From a virus, in IMG/VR virus record IMGVR_UViG_3300032020_000845, positions 1 through 64,000 of that record: a stretch of 64,000 bases of DNA. One strand, written 5' to 3'. Below the pieces are notes generated by a model that was given only the letters and a program-made list of their open reading frames with translations, made no database searches and had not been told where the DNA came from. The position numbers were made by a program, and so were the translations under genes. Shown piece by piece: positions 1 to 7,660 of the stretch (within the stretch, counting starts at the first letter, position 1; each line of letters starts with the position of its first letter).

Positions 1-2
1 TA

Positions 3-1067
3 TTACAGCAATTTGTTACATTACAAACTGTTGTAATATCTGATCCAGGAAGTTTTATGCCAGATAGAGGACAATGGGAAACCACAGCTCCTATAAGAGC
101 GTTGGCAGGAGGATCTCAAGCAAATGTTGATGCTGAAGCTATATGTGTTATGGTTACTCCTATTGGAAACGTTGCTGGGTGTTTTAACCCAAATACAGTA
201 ACAACGGGAGAAGATCAAGAAACAATTTCTTCATTAAAATTACGTGTAAAAAGCATCCTTAAAGGAAATAACGTTGGAACAAAAGCCGGTTATTATTCGT
301 TAGTAATGAATGATGTAAATGTTACTGATGCCTTAGTTATTGAAGCAGGTAGCGCATATGCTGAAAGGTCTTCTTTTGGAGCTGTTGATGTTTTAGTGAG
401 AGGTGGAGTACCTTCTCAAGCAATTGATGAAGTTATATATCATACTGGGTCTGAATATCATATATTTACTTATCAACCGGTTCATCTTTTTACTGAAAGT
501 GGAAGTTTTAATGCTATTGGAAGTGTTACTGGCAATTTAATTGAAGGGACTCATTATGTTATTTTAAAAGATGAGAGTATTTATAAAGGATCTGTTCGAG
601 GAAGAGATGAATTTTATTATATTGGAGTACTTACTGATGGAGAAATTATTACTATAACATATACATATAATTCATTGATCCCTACATTACAAGCATCTGT
701 TGAGGGAGATAGTGCAAAAATTGTAAGTTCGGATGTTTTGATTAAAGAGGCAAAAATAAGGTTAATAGATGTTACTGCTACTATTGAATTGTTTGCGGGA
801 TATGATATTACTGATGTAATTACAAATGTTCAAACTGCTATAGCAAATGCTTTGAATGATTATTTAATAGGGCAAGAAGTACAACAATCAGATATTATAA
901 CAGTAATTGCTACAGTAGAAGGAGTAGATGATGTTTTAGTTCCTCTTACAAAGTTTCAAGAAAGTTCTTCTACTGGAAATATTGTACAAGACTCAGATGG
1001 TAATTTGGTAATTCCTTGGGATTCATATGCTCAAAGTGGAACTATTACTGTTATCGTAAAAAGTTAA
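3..1067 (+). CDS. baseplate J-like protein (5' partial)
   Basis: The frame is open from base 3, so the gene enters from outside the window and the ATG at 57 is probably internal. The protein forms part of the wedge that joins the baseplate to the tail tube of contractile-tail phages. The sequence shows the family's pattern: an alanine/glycine-rich block (ALAGGSQANVDAEAI), a proline turn before FNP, then GEDQETISSLKLRV, matching the usual 'NP..tTGG.D.Es...lr.R' of gpJ proteins. The C-terminal third has the long beta-strand/helix pattern of that family. It is followed after 17 nt by a gpI-like gene, the normal J-I order. The family call is from motifs only. Confidence 0.85.
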   Translation, partial: LQQFVTLQTVVISDPGSFMPDRGQWETTAPIRALAGGSQANVDAEAICVMVTPIGNVAGCFNPNTVTTGEDQETISSLKLRVKSILKGNNVGTKAGYYSLVMNDVNVTDALVIEAGSAYAERSSFGAVDVLVRGGVPSQAIDEVIYHTGSEYHIFTYQPVHLFTESGSFNAIGSVTGNLIEGTHYVILKDESIYKGSVRGRDEFYYIGVLTDGEIITITYTYNSLIPTLQASVEGDSAKIVSSDVLIKEAKIRLIDVTATIELFAGYDITDVITNVQTAIANALNDYLIGQEVQQSDIITVIATVEGVDDVLVPLTKFQESSSTGNIVQDSDGNLVIPWDSYAQSGTITVIVKS

Positions 1068-1084
1068 AAAGAAGGAGAAAATAA

Positions 1085-2497
1085 TTGTCTACATCGTTTA
1101 ATACTTTTATTGAAAAATTACGTAGATCTTTAACAAGGTATTATTCTGTTTCTTATTCAAATGATACTCATCTATATTATATTTTACAAATATATGCTGC
1201 AGAATTTGCCTCTGGAAGCAGTGATCTTGAAGAAGCTCATAAAAATTTGAGTATTGATACTGCTAATACTCAAAAACTTTATGATAATTTTGGAACTTAT
1301 TTTGAACAACTTAAATATTTTTATCAAAATGCTAATGAAGATGTATATACTCCTATTTATTCATTAGTATCGGGTTCTGGTGGTTTCGCCGCTGTAACTG
1401 GATCTGGTTCTATTTCTAGTTATCGTAAAACAATTGATTTTTTAATGCAAGCGGCTATGAATGGAAGTACTGTGTATGCAATAAAAAGAGTTGGACATGC
1501 TTTTACTTTAGTGACTCCGGATATTAGAGAACCTTATAGAATATCAAGATGGAAATTAAAAACAGATGATGGTTCTATTTCGAGTGCAAGTTCTGGTTAT
1601 CCATATATAATTGGGGATGAAGATAAAAGTTGGAAAGACGGTGAATGGGATGGGGCATTACTTTTAGAATCTGGATCAAGTGATTTATGTCAAGTCCTTG
1701 AAAATTATTTAGATAATAAAATAAAATATTATCCAATAACACGTCCTGAACATATATTTTCTGTTGGAAATGAATATACAATTACCTTTAGTAAACTAGG
1801 CTCAAATACTAGACTATATGATAAATTAGAAAAGTGTTTTGCTGCAATTATTATTATTTGGTTACCTCAAGGGCAATCAGGACGAAAACCTGCAATTGAG
1901 AAAGCTTTAAATGATATGAAACCTGCCCATGTTAACTTAAACGTTGATTATGAAAATTATTATACAGCGCAAACAACAACTGAACAACTTAGTTCTGGCT
2001 CAAGTAGCTCTTTCCCTTATTCAAGTTATGACCATAATGTATTTTTGGTAGAATATGGGGCAGTAAAAAGTTTGGTTCCAACTATTAATGCTTCTTTTAG
2101 TGGTTCAACTACTAATATAACAGTTCCTGGAACTTATGGTTTTGTGAAATCGAGTGGATCTATTGTTAATAACATTTATACAAGTCCTATATTAGATTTA
2201 TCTGAGGTTGGCCCATTATATGCAAATTACGATTGGGCTTATGATTGGGTTGTTAATTTAGGATATGATTGCCGAATTTTAGTTGAAGCAAAATTATTCA
2301 ATAGTTTACCTCCATCTGGAAATTGGATTATAGTAAATGCGGGAGATGTTGTTTACTATTCAGATATAAAAAGATATTGTCAATATCGAGCGCATGTTTT
2401 TACTTTATTTACTGGAAGTTTTTCATTGCATCAATTTTCGATGAAACAATATTTAAGTAGTTCTTCTGATCCGTATTATACATCTGTGATTATATAA
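1085..2497 (+). CDS. tail protein gpI-like, baseplate-associated
   Basis: A 470-residue protein starting at TTG with an AAGGAGA ribosome site 8 nt upstream. Its position directly after baseplate J is that of P2 gpI / DUF2313 tail proteins. The segment NDMKPAHVNLNVDYENYY (about residues 276-293) matches the 'lkPAHv.l...Y' element that ends the conserved domain in that family. The C-terminal 170 residues are rich in Ser, Gly and Tyr and look like a beta-rich extension that could contact the fibres encoded next. It is longer than P2 gpI, so the domain beyond about residue 300 is unassigned. Function is inferred from order and this one motif. Confidence 0.6.
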   Translation: MSTSFNTFIEKLRRSLTRYYSVSYSNDTHLYYILQIYAAEFASGSSDLEEAHKNLSIDTANTQKLYDNFGTYFEQLKYFYQNANEDVYTPIYSLVSGSGGFAAVTGSGSISSYRKTIDFLMQAAMNGSTVYAIKRVGHAFTLVTPDIREPYRISRWKLKTDDGSISSASSGYPYIIGDEDKSWKDGEWDGALLLESGSSDLCQVLENYLDNKIKYYPITRPEHIFSVGNEYTITFSKLGSNTRLYDKLEKCFAAIIIIWLPQGQSGRKPAIEKALNDMKPAHVNLNVDYENYYTAQTTTEQLSSGSSSSFPYSSYDHNVFLVEYGAVKSLVPTINASFSGSTTNITVPGTYGFVKSSGSIVNNIYTSPILDLSEVGPLYANYDWAYDWVVNLGYDCRILVEAKLFNSLPPSGNWIIVNAGDVVYYSDIKRYCQYRAHVFTLFTGSFSLHQFSMKQYLSSSSDPYYTSVII

Positions 2498-2513
2498 TTA
2501 AGGAGGAGGAATA

Positions 2514-3545
2514 ATGACTTCAGATCCGTTATATAGTGGTCAAGGAAGTATATTTTTTGATGATCAATATGTTTATAAAGAAGATCTCAATAATATTGAA
2601 TATACTAAATTAAAAACAATTCGAAAATCCATAGCAGGTTGTTTAAGGCAAGCTGGAGTTGCTATTGATTCATTAACTGATTCAGCTTTAAAAGTTGCAT
2701 ATGTTGATGCTAAACATTTTACAGTCAATCCTGGAGTTGCTATTGATGCCCTTGGAAGATTGATCTATGTGCCTGAAAATACATCTGCGGATGGAAATAT
2801 TATTGATGATCCAGATTATCACCCAGTTTGGCCTAATAGGGAAACAATTGCGCATGGTAAAAGTCCAAGTGTGTTTACAAGATATTATGTTAACATTTAT
2901 TATAATACTCAATTAGATATTATAGAAACAGATGATAGTGGTGTTTCCCATTACACTCGTATATATGACAGTTACGAAATTAGTTGTGAGGATTTTCCAG
3001 CAGAGTCGGGAAGTTCTAAAGTAGGTCTATGTTTAGGCAGTTTTGAGGTTAATACTGAGGGAAATATTCGTTATGGAGAAATTACTGATTTACGTCCTTT
3101 TTTGCAAGTATTGTCTGAAATTGTAATTAATCCTTATGTGCCAAGTTCTCGAAGAATTTTTGCGCAATCAAATGTTGCAAGTTATTTATCAAATGCTGTA
3201 GCTGGAAACAATTATTGGGCAGTAACTGCAGGAAGTTATGCTCACCCAAAAGCGAATATTGGATATAAACATCGTACTGGTTCTACTGCAATGAATATAC
3301 GATTCTGTATTCCAGATTATTCTCAGGTTTCAACAAATGCATATGTTTATGCATATATTTATCAAGGGGCAGCTTTGGTTGTTTCTGGATCTATTAATAT
3401 AACTTCTAATTCTGAAATACATGATCTTTCTTTGAATATTTCTGGATTATCGACAAGTGCTATATATGACGTTAGAATTACTATGAGAACTTTTGTTGGT
3501 ACTGGTACTTTTTATATAAGAGATCTTGTTATTGATGTTAGTTAA
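2514..3545 (+). CDS. tail appendage/fibre-like paralogue 1
   Basis: The first of three tandem paralogues. It has an AGGAGGA site before the ATG. The N-terminal half (about residues 1-190) is shared by all three: an IFFDDQ-like start, a DLNNIE..K motif, a repeated PGVAIDS/NPGVAID element and a long segment ending at RPFL. The C-terminal about 110 residues form a variable beta-rich domain with GSTAMNIRF and alternating hydrophobics, similar to carbohydrate-binding beta sandwiches. Position after J and I suggests a baseplate appendage or receptor-binding protein. No chaperone or enzymatic motif is visible, and I recognise no named family. Confidence 0.55.
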   Translation: MTSDPLYSGQGSIFFDDQYVYKEDLNNIEYTKLKTIRKSIAGCLRQAGVAIDSLTDSALKVAYVDAKHFTVNPGVAIDALGRLIYVPENTSADGNIIDDPDYHPVWPNRETIAHGKSPSVFTRYYVNIYYNTQLDIIETDDSGVSHYTRIYDSYEISCEDFPAESGSSKVGLCLGSFEVNTEGNIRYGEITDLRPFLQVLSEIVINPYVPSSRRIFAQSNVASYLSNAVAGNNYWAVTAGSYAHPKANIGYKHRTGSTAMNIRFCIPDYSQVSTNAYVYAYIYQGAALVVSGSINITSNSEIHDLSLNISGLSTSAIYDVRITMRTFVGTGTFYIRDLVIDVS

Positions 3546-3554
3546 GGAGGAATA

Positions 3555-4577
3555 ATGACTTTAGATCCCATTTATAGTGGTCACGGAAGTATATTTTTTG
3601 AAGATCAACAAATTTTTTCTCAAGATTTAAATAATATTGAACATTCAAAACTTCGAATAATTCGAGAGTCTTTAGTAGCAATGATGTATCAGCCTGGAGT
3701 AGCTATTGATTCCCTTAGTGACACTGCTTTGAAAGTAATATATATTGATACTGAGCATTTTACAATTAATCCTGGAGTAGCTATTGATTCTTTTGGTAGA
3801 CTAATTTATGTTCCATCTGATACATCTGCAAGTGGAAGTACTACTACTGATCCTTACTATCACCCAGTTTGGCCTAGTCGTCAAAATATTGTTCATAATC
3901 AATTACCAGAAGCAGTTACTACATATTATGTTAACATTTACTATACTATGCAACAAGATATTGCAGAAACAGATGATAAAAAAGGGGCACATTATACTCG
4001 AGAATATGATAGTTATAGAATTGCTTGTGAAAATAGTATTCCAAGTGATGATAGTGATGGAATATGTTTAGCAAGTTTTCAAGTAGACACTGATGGAGAT
4101 ATTGTAGGAGGGAGTGGTAGTATTAATGATATACGTCCTCTTTTATTATTTGGTCTTCAAACAGCTGCTTTTAGTGCTCGAGAAGTTTTTAGACAAGCAA
4201 GTGTTGCAAGTAATGTAGTAAATAATGATGCTGGAAGTAATTCTTGGCAAGAAAGCTTATGTTTGGGGCCAGATCCTGTAAGTGTTCCAAAAGCAAGAGT
4301 ATCATTTATGTATTATGGAGAAACAACAATGAATGTTCATTTTTTAAAACTTGCTTTATCTGATTCTGGTTCTCTTTTAGTTAGTGTAGATAATAATACT
4401 GGTGGATCTGGGTCTTATGATTTTAATAATACTGGAAGTAATGATTATTATTCTTTTTCTTTTAGTTTGAACGCTGCTATGAATAAAGATATTTTTCATT
4501 ATATAACTATATATCTTGAAACATCTGTATGTAGTTCTGCTGCAATTGTTGGTGATACAGTTATTGATGTTATTTAG
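3555..4577 (+). CDS. tail appendage/fibre-like paralogue 2
   Basis: Second paralogue, with AAGGAGG ahead of the ATG, separated by only 9 nt from paralogue 1. The N-terminal half aligns residue for residue with its neighbours (FFEDQ, DLNNIEH.K, PGVAIDSLSDTALKV, NPGVAIDSFGRLIYVP). The C-terminal domain is different in sequence from that of paralogues 1 and 3, ending FHYITIYLE..VIDVI, so it probably recognises a different ligand or forms a different contact. A 111-nt block (3768-3878) is identical to one in paralogue 3. Role inferred from position; family unrecognised. Confidence 0.55.
   Translation: MTLDPIYSGHGSIFFEDQQIFSQDLNNIEHSKLRIIRESLVAMMYQPGVAIDSLSDTALKVIYIDTEHFTINPGVAIDSFGRLIYVPSDTSASGSTTTDPYYHPVWPSRQNIVHNQLPEAVTTYYVNIYYTMQQDIAETDDKKGAHYTREYDSYRIACENSIPSDDSDGICLASFQVDTDGDIVGGSGSINDIRPLLLFGLQTAAFSAREVFRQASVASNVVNNDAGSNSWQESLCLGPDPVSVPKARVSFMYYGETTMNVHFLKLALSDSGSLLVSVDNNTGGSGSYDFNNTGSNDYYSFSFSLNAAMNKDIFHYITIYLETSVCSSAAIVGDTVIDVI
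3768..3878 (+). repeat. 111-bp identical block, copy 1 (partner 4777-4887)
   Basis: By base-by-base comparison this stretch inside paralogue 2 is identical to 4777-4887 in paralogue 3, while flanking sequence differs clearly. It encodes the segment from NPGVAIDSFG to HPVWPS. Identity at third codon positions over 111 nt points to recent gene conversion or recombination rather than protein-level constraint. Confidence 0.9.
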
Positions 4578-4587
4578 GAGGTTTTAA

Positions 4588-5505
4588 ATGGCAATTAATG
4601 AAGGGTTAAAAAGTATATTTTTTGGGGATCAAGATGTTTATGAAGAAGACCTCAATAATATTGAATATACTAAAATTAGAACGTTCCGAAAATCTTTAGC
4701 TGCTTGTTTACAACAACCAGGGGTAGCTATTGAATCTCTTAGTGATCTTGCTTTAAAAGTTGTTAGTGGTTCAGTAAATCCTGGAGTAGCTATTGATTCT
4801 TTTGGTAGACTAATTTATGTTCCATCTGATACATCTGCAAGTGGAAGTACTACTACTGATCCTTACTATCACCCAGTTTGGCCTAGTTGTACATACGGTG
4901 GAGGAGGAGATTATGTTAACATTTATTATAATACTCAACAAGACATTATAGAAACAGACGATAGTGGCGTTTCTCACTATACTCGTATATATGATAGTTA
5001 TATAATTATTGCAGAAGGCTCTCTTCCAAGTAGTGATAGTGGAGGGATATGTTTGTCAAGTGGTGGAATTGATTGTCGCCCCCTTTTGAAATTAAAAGCA
5101 TCTGTTGTACCTTTATCTGTTGTGGATGAGGCTTGGATTAAAGCAGTTCAGGCTAGTTCTACTTTAAATCAAATATCTCCTGCTATATATTGGATAGATA
5201 CTCTTAGCGGTACGCGTAAAAAAGCAGAAGTAGCTTATAAACATATTGGTGGTTCTTCTATGGATATAACTTTTTCTGTTTATAATGCAAGTTCTCCAGG
5301 AACTTTTCAGGTTGATATATATGATTCATTGACAGAAGCTGTTGTTATTACAAATTCTGTGAATTTTTCGGCAGGAGCTGGACAATATACTTTATCTCTT
5401 CCAATATCTTCATTATCTACAACATCTTTATATTTTATACGTATTACTATAATTGCTGGAACTGGCACTACTTATATAAACTATGTTATTGTAAATATAA
5501 CATAA
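4588..5505 (+). CDS. tail appendage/fibre-like paralogue 3, mosaic with pruned loops
   Basis: Third and shortest paralogue (305 aa), with TAGGAGG before the ATG. Its N-terminus follows paralogue 1 (DVYEEDLNNIEYTKIRT), its middle carries the 111-nt block identical to paralogue 2, and the next part (VNIYYNTQQDIIETDDSGVSH) returns to paralogue 1. Three loops present in both siblings are replaced by short Gly/Ser runs: SGS in place of about nine residues, TYGGGG in place of about 17, and SSGG before RPLL. The C-terminal beta domain resembles that of paralogue 1. It is the last gene before a terminator. Confidence 0.55.
   Translation: MAINEGLKSIFFGDQDVYEEDLNNIEYTKIRTFRKSLAACLQQPGVAIESLSDLALKVVSGSVNPGVAIDSFGRLIYVPSDTSASGSTTTDPYYHPVWPSCTYGGGGDYVNIYYNTQQDIIETDDSGVSHYTRIYDSYIIIAEGSLPSSDSGGICLSSGGIDCRPLLKLKASVVPLSVVDEAWIKAVQASSTLNQISPAIYWIDTLSGTRKKAEVAYKHIGGSSMDITFSVYNASSPGTFQVDIYDSLTEAVVITNSVNFSAGAGQYTLSLPISSLSTTSLYFIRITIIAGTGTTYINYVIVNIT
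4777..4887 (+). repeat. 111-bp identical block, copy 2 (partner 3768-3878)
   Basis: Partner of the block in paralogue 2. Right after it, paralogue 3 changes to a short glycine-rich loop and then to sequence resembling paralogue 1, so this copy marks one crossover of a mosaic gene. Confidence 0.9.
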
Positions 5506-5595
5506 AAAAAGTTTAATTTTTGAAAGTTTTAGTGTATTTAATATTAAATGTTGGAGTGAGGTAATGTATAGTTATAAAATTTTAAATTACAATAT

Positions 5596-5630
5596 AAGCG
5601 TTAGTTGTTAAGGCTAATGCTTTTATTTTT
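5596..5630 (+). terminator. Rho-independent terminator after structural module
   Basis: A 9-bp stem (AAGCGTTAG at 5596-5604 with CTAATGCTT at 5614-5622, one G-T pair) with a 9-nt loop, followed by TTTTATTTTT. It lies in the 144-nt gap between the last tail paralogue and the first glycosyltransferase and marks the end of the structural transcription unit. Nothing else is evident in that gap except a possible weak promoter-like TGTATTTAATATT at about 5532. Confidence 0.75.
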
Positions 5631-5649
5631 ATAAAATTAGGAGGGTTTT

Positions 5650-6900
5650 GTGAAAATTGTTTATTTGTCGGATTCTCCTCAAATATCAAGTGGGTATGGC
5701 AAGATAGGAAAAGATTTACTTACAAGATTAAGAGCAAAGGGACACCAAATTATTATATTAGGAGGATCATTAAATCCTGGTCCTTTTCAACCTCAACCTT
5801 GGAATGGAATGGTTTTTTATCCAATTCATGGGTATGGAAATATTGAACATATTCGTCATATTTTGAAAGAACACAAACCGGACGTGATGCTTATAAATTC
5901 AGATCCACGACATTTACGTCATATTTTTGAAATTGATAATGAAATTAGGGGTATATGTCCTTTAGCTTTTTATCATTTATGGGACGATGCTCCTTTTCCT
6001 AAATTTAATACTATGTATTATCGTTCTACAGATACTATTATTGCTGGGTCTAAGTTTATTTATGATTTGCTAAAAGCTAATTATACTGACACTCCTGTTT
6101 TTTATGCTCCTATGGGAATAGATACAAAAGTATACGATATTCTTCCGAAGGAAAAGGTTCAAGAATTTAAAGCAAGTATTTTTAAAAATCAACCACAATT
6201 TGTAAATAAATTTATTGTTGGTTATGTTGGTAGAAATATATTTCGCAAAAGATTGTTAGATCTTTATCGTATATTTGCGAAATTTGCAAAAGATAAAGAA
6301 GATGTTTTATTGTTTTTACACTCAAGTCCATTTGACCCTGAAGGAAGTAATCTATTGTATCTCCAAAGCACTTTATATCCAAACCTTCCAGTTGTTATAA
6401 GTGATCCTCGAGGTCAAGATGATTCTTATTTAACACATTTATATAATATGTTTGATGTGAGTATTAATATTGCTTTTGCAGAAGGTTTTGGATTACCTTT
6501 AGCAGAATCAATGGCTTGTGGAACTCCTTGTATTTCAGCAAAGACTGTTGGCCCAAGTGGATTAATTACAGAAGAAAATGGGTGGCTTGTAGAACCTAAA
6601 TGTATTGCGCAATTTGGAAGTAATCTTGTTCCATTTATTGATCAACGTTTTGTGTTGGATGAAGATGTACTTTCTGCATTAACAGAAGCGTATATGAAAC
6701 ATGTTTTTTCAGATTCAAATAAAACATTATTAGAAGAAAAAGCTTCTAAATGTAGACAATATATTGTTGAAAATTATTCTGCAGATGCAATGACGGAGAA
6801 AGTTGAAGAAGCTTTAAAAGAAACAGTTATAAATTGGAAAAAATATCCAAAATATACAGTTACAACATTTCCACAAGAAATAAGTGAAGGAGGTAAGTAA
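5650..6900 (+). CDS. glycosyltransferase, GT4-like
   Basis: A 416-residue GT-B fold glycosyltransferase starting at GTG behind AGGAGGG. The N-terminal Rossmann half begins with KIVYLSDSPQISSGYGKIG, typical of the acceptor domain of GT4 enzymes. The donor-site signature EGFGLPLAESMACGTP sits near residues 277-292, with the E-x7-E spacing of GT4. No membrane segment or signal peptide is visible, so it should act in the cytoplasm on a nucleotide-sugar donor. It opens the 22-kb glycan island. Its last codons (WKKYPKYTVTTFPQEISEGGK) reappear in the scar at 7323. Donor and acceptor are unknown. Confidence 0.85.
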   Translation: MKIVYLSDSPQISSGYGKIGKDLLTRLRAKGHQIIILGGSLNPGPFQPQPWNGMVFYPIHGYGNIEHIRHILKEHKPDVMLINSDPRHLRHIFEIDNEIRGICPLAFYHLWDDAPFPKFNTMYYRSTDTIIAGSKFIYDLLKANYTDTPVFYAPMGIDTKVYDILPKEKVQEFKASIFKNQPQFVNKFIVGYVGRNIFRKRLLDLYRIFAKFAKDKEDVLLFLHSSPFDPEGSNLLYLQSTLYPNLPVVISDPRGQDDSYLTHLYNMFDVSINIAFAEGFGLPLAESMACGTPCISAKTVGPSGLITEENGWLVEPKCIAQFGSNLVPFIDQRFVLDEDVLSALTEAYMKHVFSDSNKTLLEEKASKCRQYIVENYSADAMTEKVEEALKETVINWKKYPKYTVTTFPQEISEGGK

Positions 6901-7072
6901 AGATGAAAATTCAGGATTGTTTGATTATTTCCAGAAAAAAAGAAGAGATGAACCAATGCTTGAAATTGGTAAAAATGAGAATGCTTTAATTGAAAGAAAC
7001 ATATTTATATCAGAGCCTTTGACTTTTTGGCAAAGGGTGAAATATCTTCTTTTTAATGACTCTATTTGGAAG
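6834..7072 (+). repeat. imperfect direct repeat, copy A (copy B 7349-7591)
   Basis: About 240 bp covering the last 22 codons of the first glycosyltransferase and most of the following small gene are repeated, with scattered substitutions and small indels, at 7349-7591. The divergence suggests an old tandem duplication. Copy A carries the frameshift; copy B has the intact small gene. Confidence 0.85.
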
Positions 7073-7150
7073 AACCCGCTAATACATAGGTATGCGGTTG
7101 TGATTAAACTGAAAAACTTTATCTACTCCTGGAGGCGTTTATGCTTATAG
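6903..7150 (+). pseudogene. frameshifted copy of the small protein at 7418
   Basis: The start matches the gene at 7418: MKIQDCLIISRK against MKIRDCLIISRK. After about codon 13 the reading frame ends quickly, and the continuing homology (DEPMLEIGKNENA.IERN, then PLTF.QR.KYLLFND) is found in another frame. The copy is 4 nt shorter than its partner at the junction near 6943, which accounts for the shift. The downstream copy is intact, so this one is probably decayed. A GTG at 6884 gives a long frame covering most of it, but its first 20 residues are then unrelated to the paralogue. Confidence 0.6.
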
Positions 7151-7326
7151 CAAAAAATGCTTTATGCCCAAAGTGTAAAGTCTCAGTTGTTGAATCTTCA
7201 AAATTAATTGGAGAACTTTGGGAATTTCCCTGCTGGGAATGTCCGAAGTGTGGAGATATTTGGGATTCATTAAGTGATATAAAAGGGTGTAAAGTATTGA
7301 TAGGAACTAAAGGAGGTAAAAAATGA
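7141..7326 (+). CDS. small zinc-ribbon protein
   Basis: A 61-residue protein with two CPKC knuckles about 26 residues apart (LCPKCKV and ECPKCGD), the usual four-cysteine zinc ribbon. The ATG has the site CTGGAGGC 5-10 nt upstream. It lies between the two copies of the duplicated segment and ends in GGKK, where its stop codon overlaps the ATG of the scar at 7323. Small phage zinc ribbons often bind nucleic acid or other proteins, but nothing here shows which. Confidence 0.6.
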   Translation: MLIAKNALCPKCKVSVVESSKLIGELWEFPCWECPKCGDIWDSLSDIKGCKVLIGTKGGKK

Positions 7327-7415
7327 ACAATAAAAAAACAGTTGTAAGTTGGAAAAAATATCCAAAATATACAATTACAACCTTTCCACAAGAAGTAAGT
7401 GAAGGAGGAAAGTAA
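7323..7415 (+). pseudogene. recombination scar: glycosyltransferase start fused to glycosyltransferase end
   Basis: A 30-residue open frame. The first eight residues, MNNKKTVV, and the 35 nt around them are identical to the start of the glycosyltransferase at 7657. The remaining 22 residues, SWKKYPKYTITTFPQEVSEGGK, match the last residues of the glycosyltransferase at 5650. The joint falls at AACAGTT, which occurs in both parents. It is best read as what was left after deletion of almost a whole glycosyltransferase pair within a tandem duplication. It keeps a good ribosome site, so the peptide may still be made, but it cannot be an enzyme. Confidence 0.75.
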
Positions 7416-7591
7416 AAATGAAAATTCGAGATTGCTTGATTATTTCTCGAAAGAAAAGAGGGATAGATGAACCAATGCTTGAAATTGGTAAAAATGAGAA
7501 TGCTGTAATTGAAAGGAATATATCTATATCGAAACCTTTAACTTTTTGTCAAAGGTTGAAATATTTGCTTTTTAATGATCCTCTTTGGAAA
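7349..7591 (+). repeat. imperfect direct repeat, copy B (copy A 6834-7072)
   Basis: Second copy of the duplicated segment. It begins within the scar frame at 7323-7415 and covers most of the intact small gene at 7418. Confidence 0.85.
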
Positions 7592-7660
7592 ATTCGTAAA
7601 GCACCAGCAGTAATAATGAGTAACTTTAGACTTGCTCTCCCCATCGGAGGTAAAAAATGA
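7418..7660 (+). CDS. small protein of unknown function (intact copy)
   Basis: An 80-residue protein with GGAGGA upstream of the ATG. I do not recognise it. It begins MKIRDCLIISRKKRG, has an acidic/polar middle (DEPMLEIGKNENAVIERN) and a PLTFCQRLKYLLFNDPLW stretch that could be an amphipathic helix. A near-identical but frameshifted relative lies at 6903. Its end overlaps the ATG of the next glycosyltransferase by 4 nt, so the two are probably translationally coupled. Confidence 0.5.
   Translation: MKIRDCLIISRKKRGIDEPMLEIGKNENAVIERNISISKPLTFCQRLKYLLFNDPLWKIRKAPAVIMSNFRLALPIGGKK

Noticed and set aside
3808-4071. An 87-codon + strand frame inside tail paralogue 2
   Set aside because: It is wholly within a conserved paralogous gene in another frame, its composition is hydrophobic and random-looking, and it has no start signal.
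5527-5545. Promoter-like TTAGTGTATTTAATATT before the glycan island
   Set aside because: The match to the recurring element is poor, and a terminator lies between it and the first glycosyltransferase, so it would not serve that gene.
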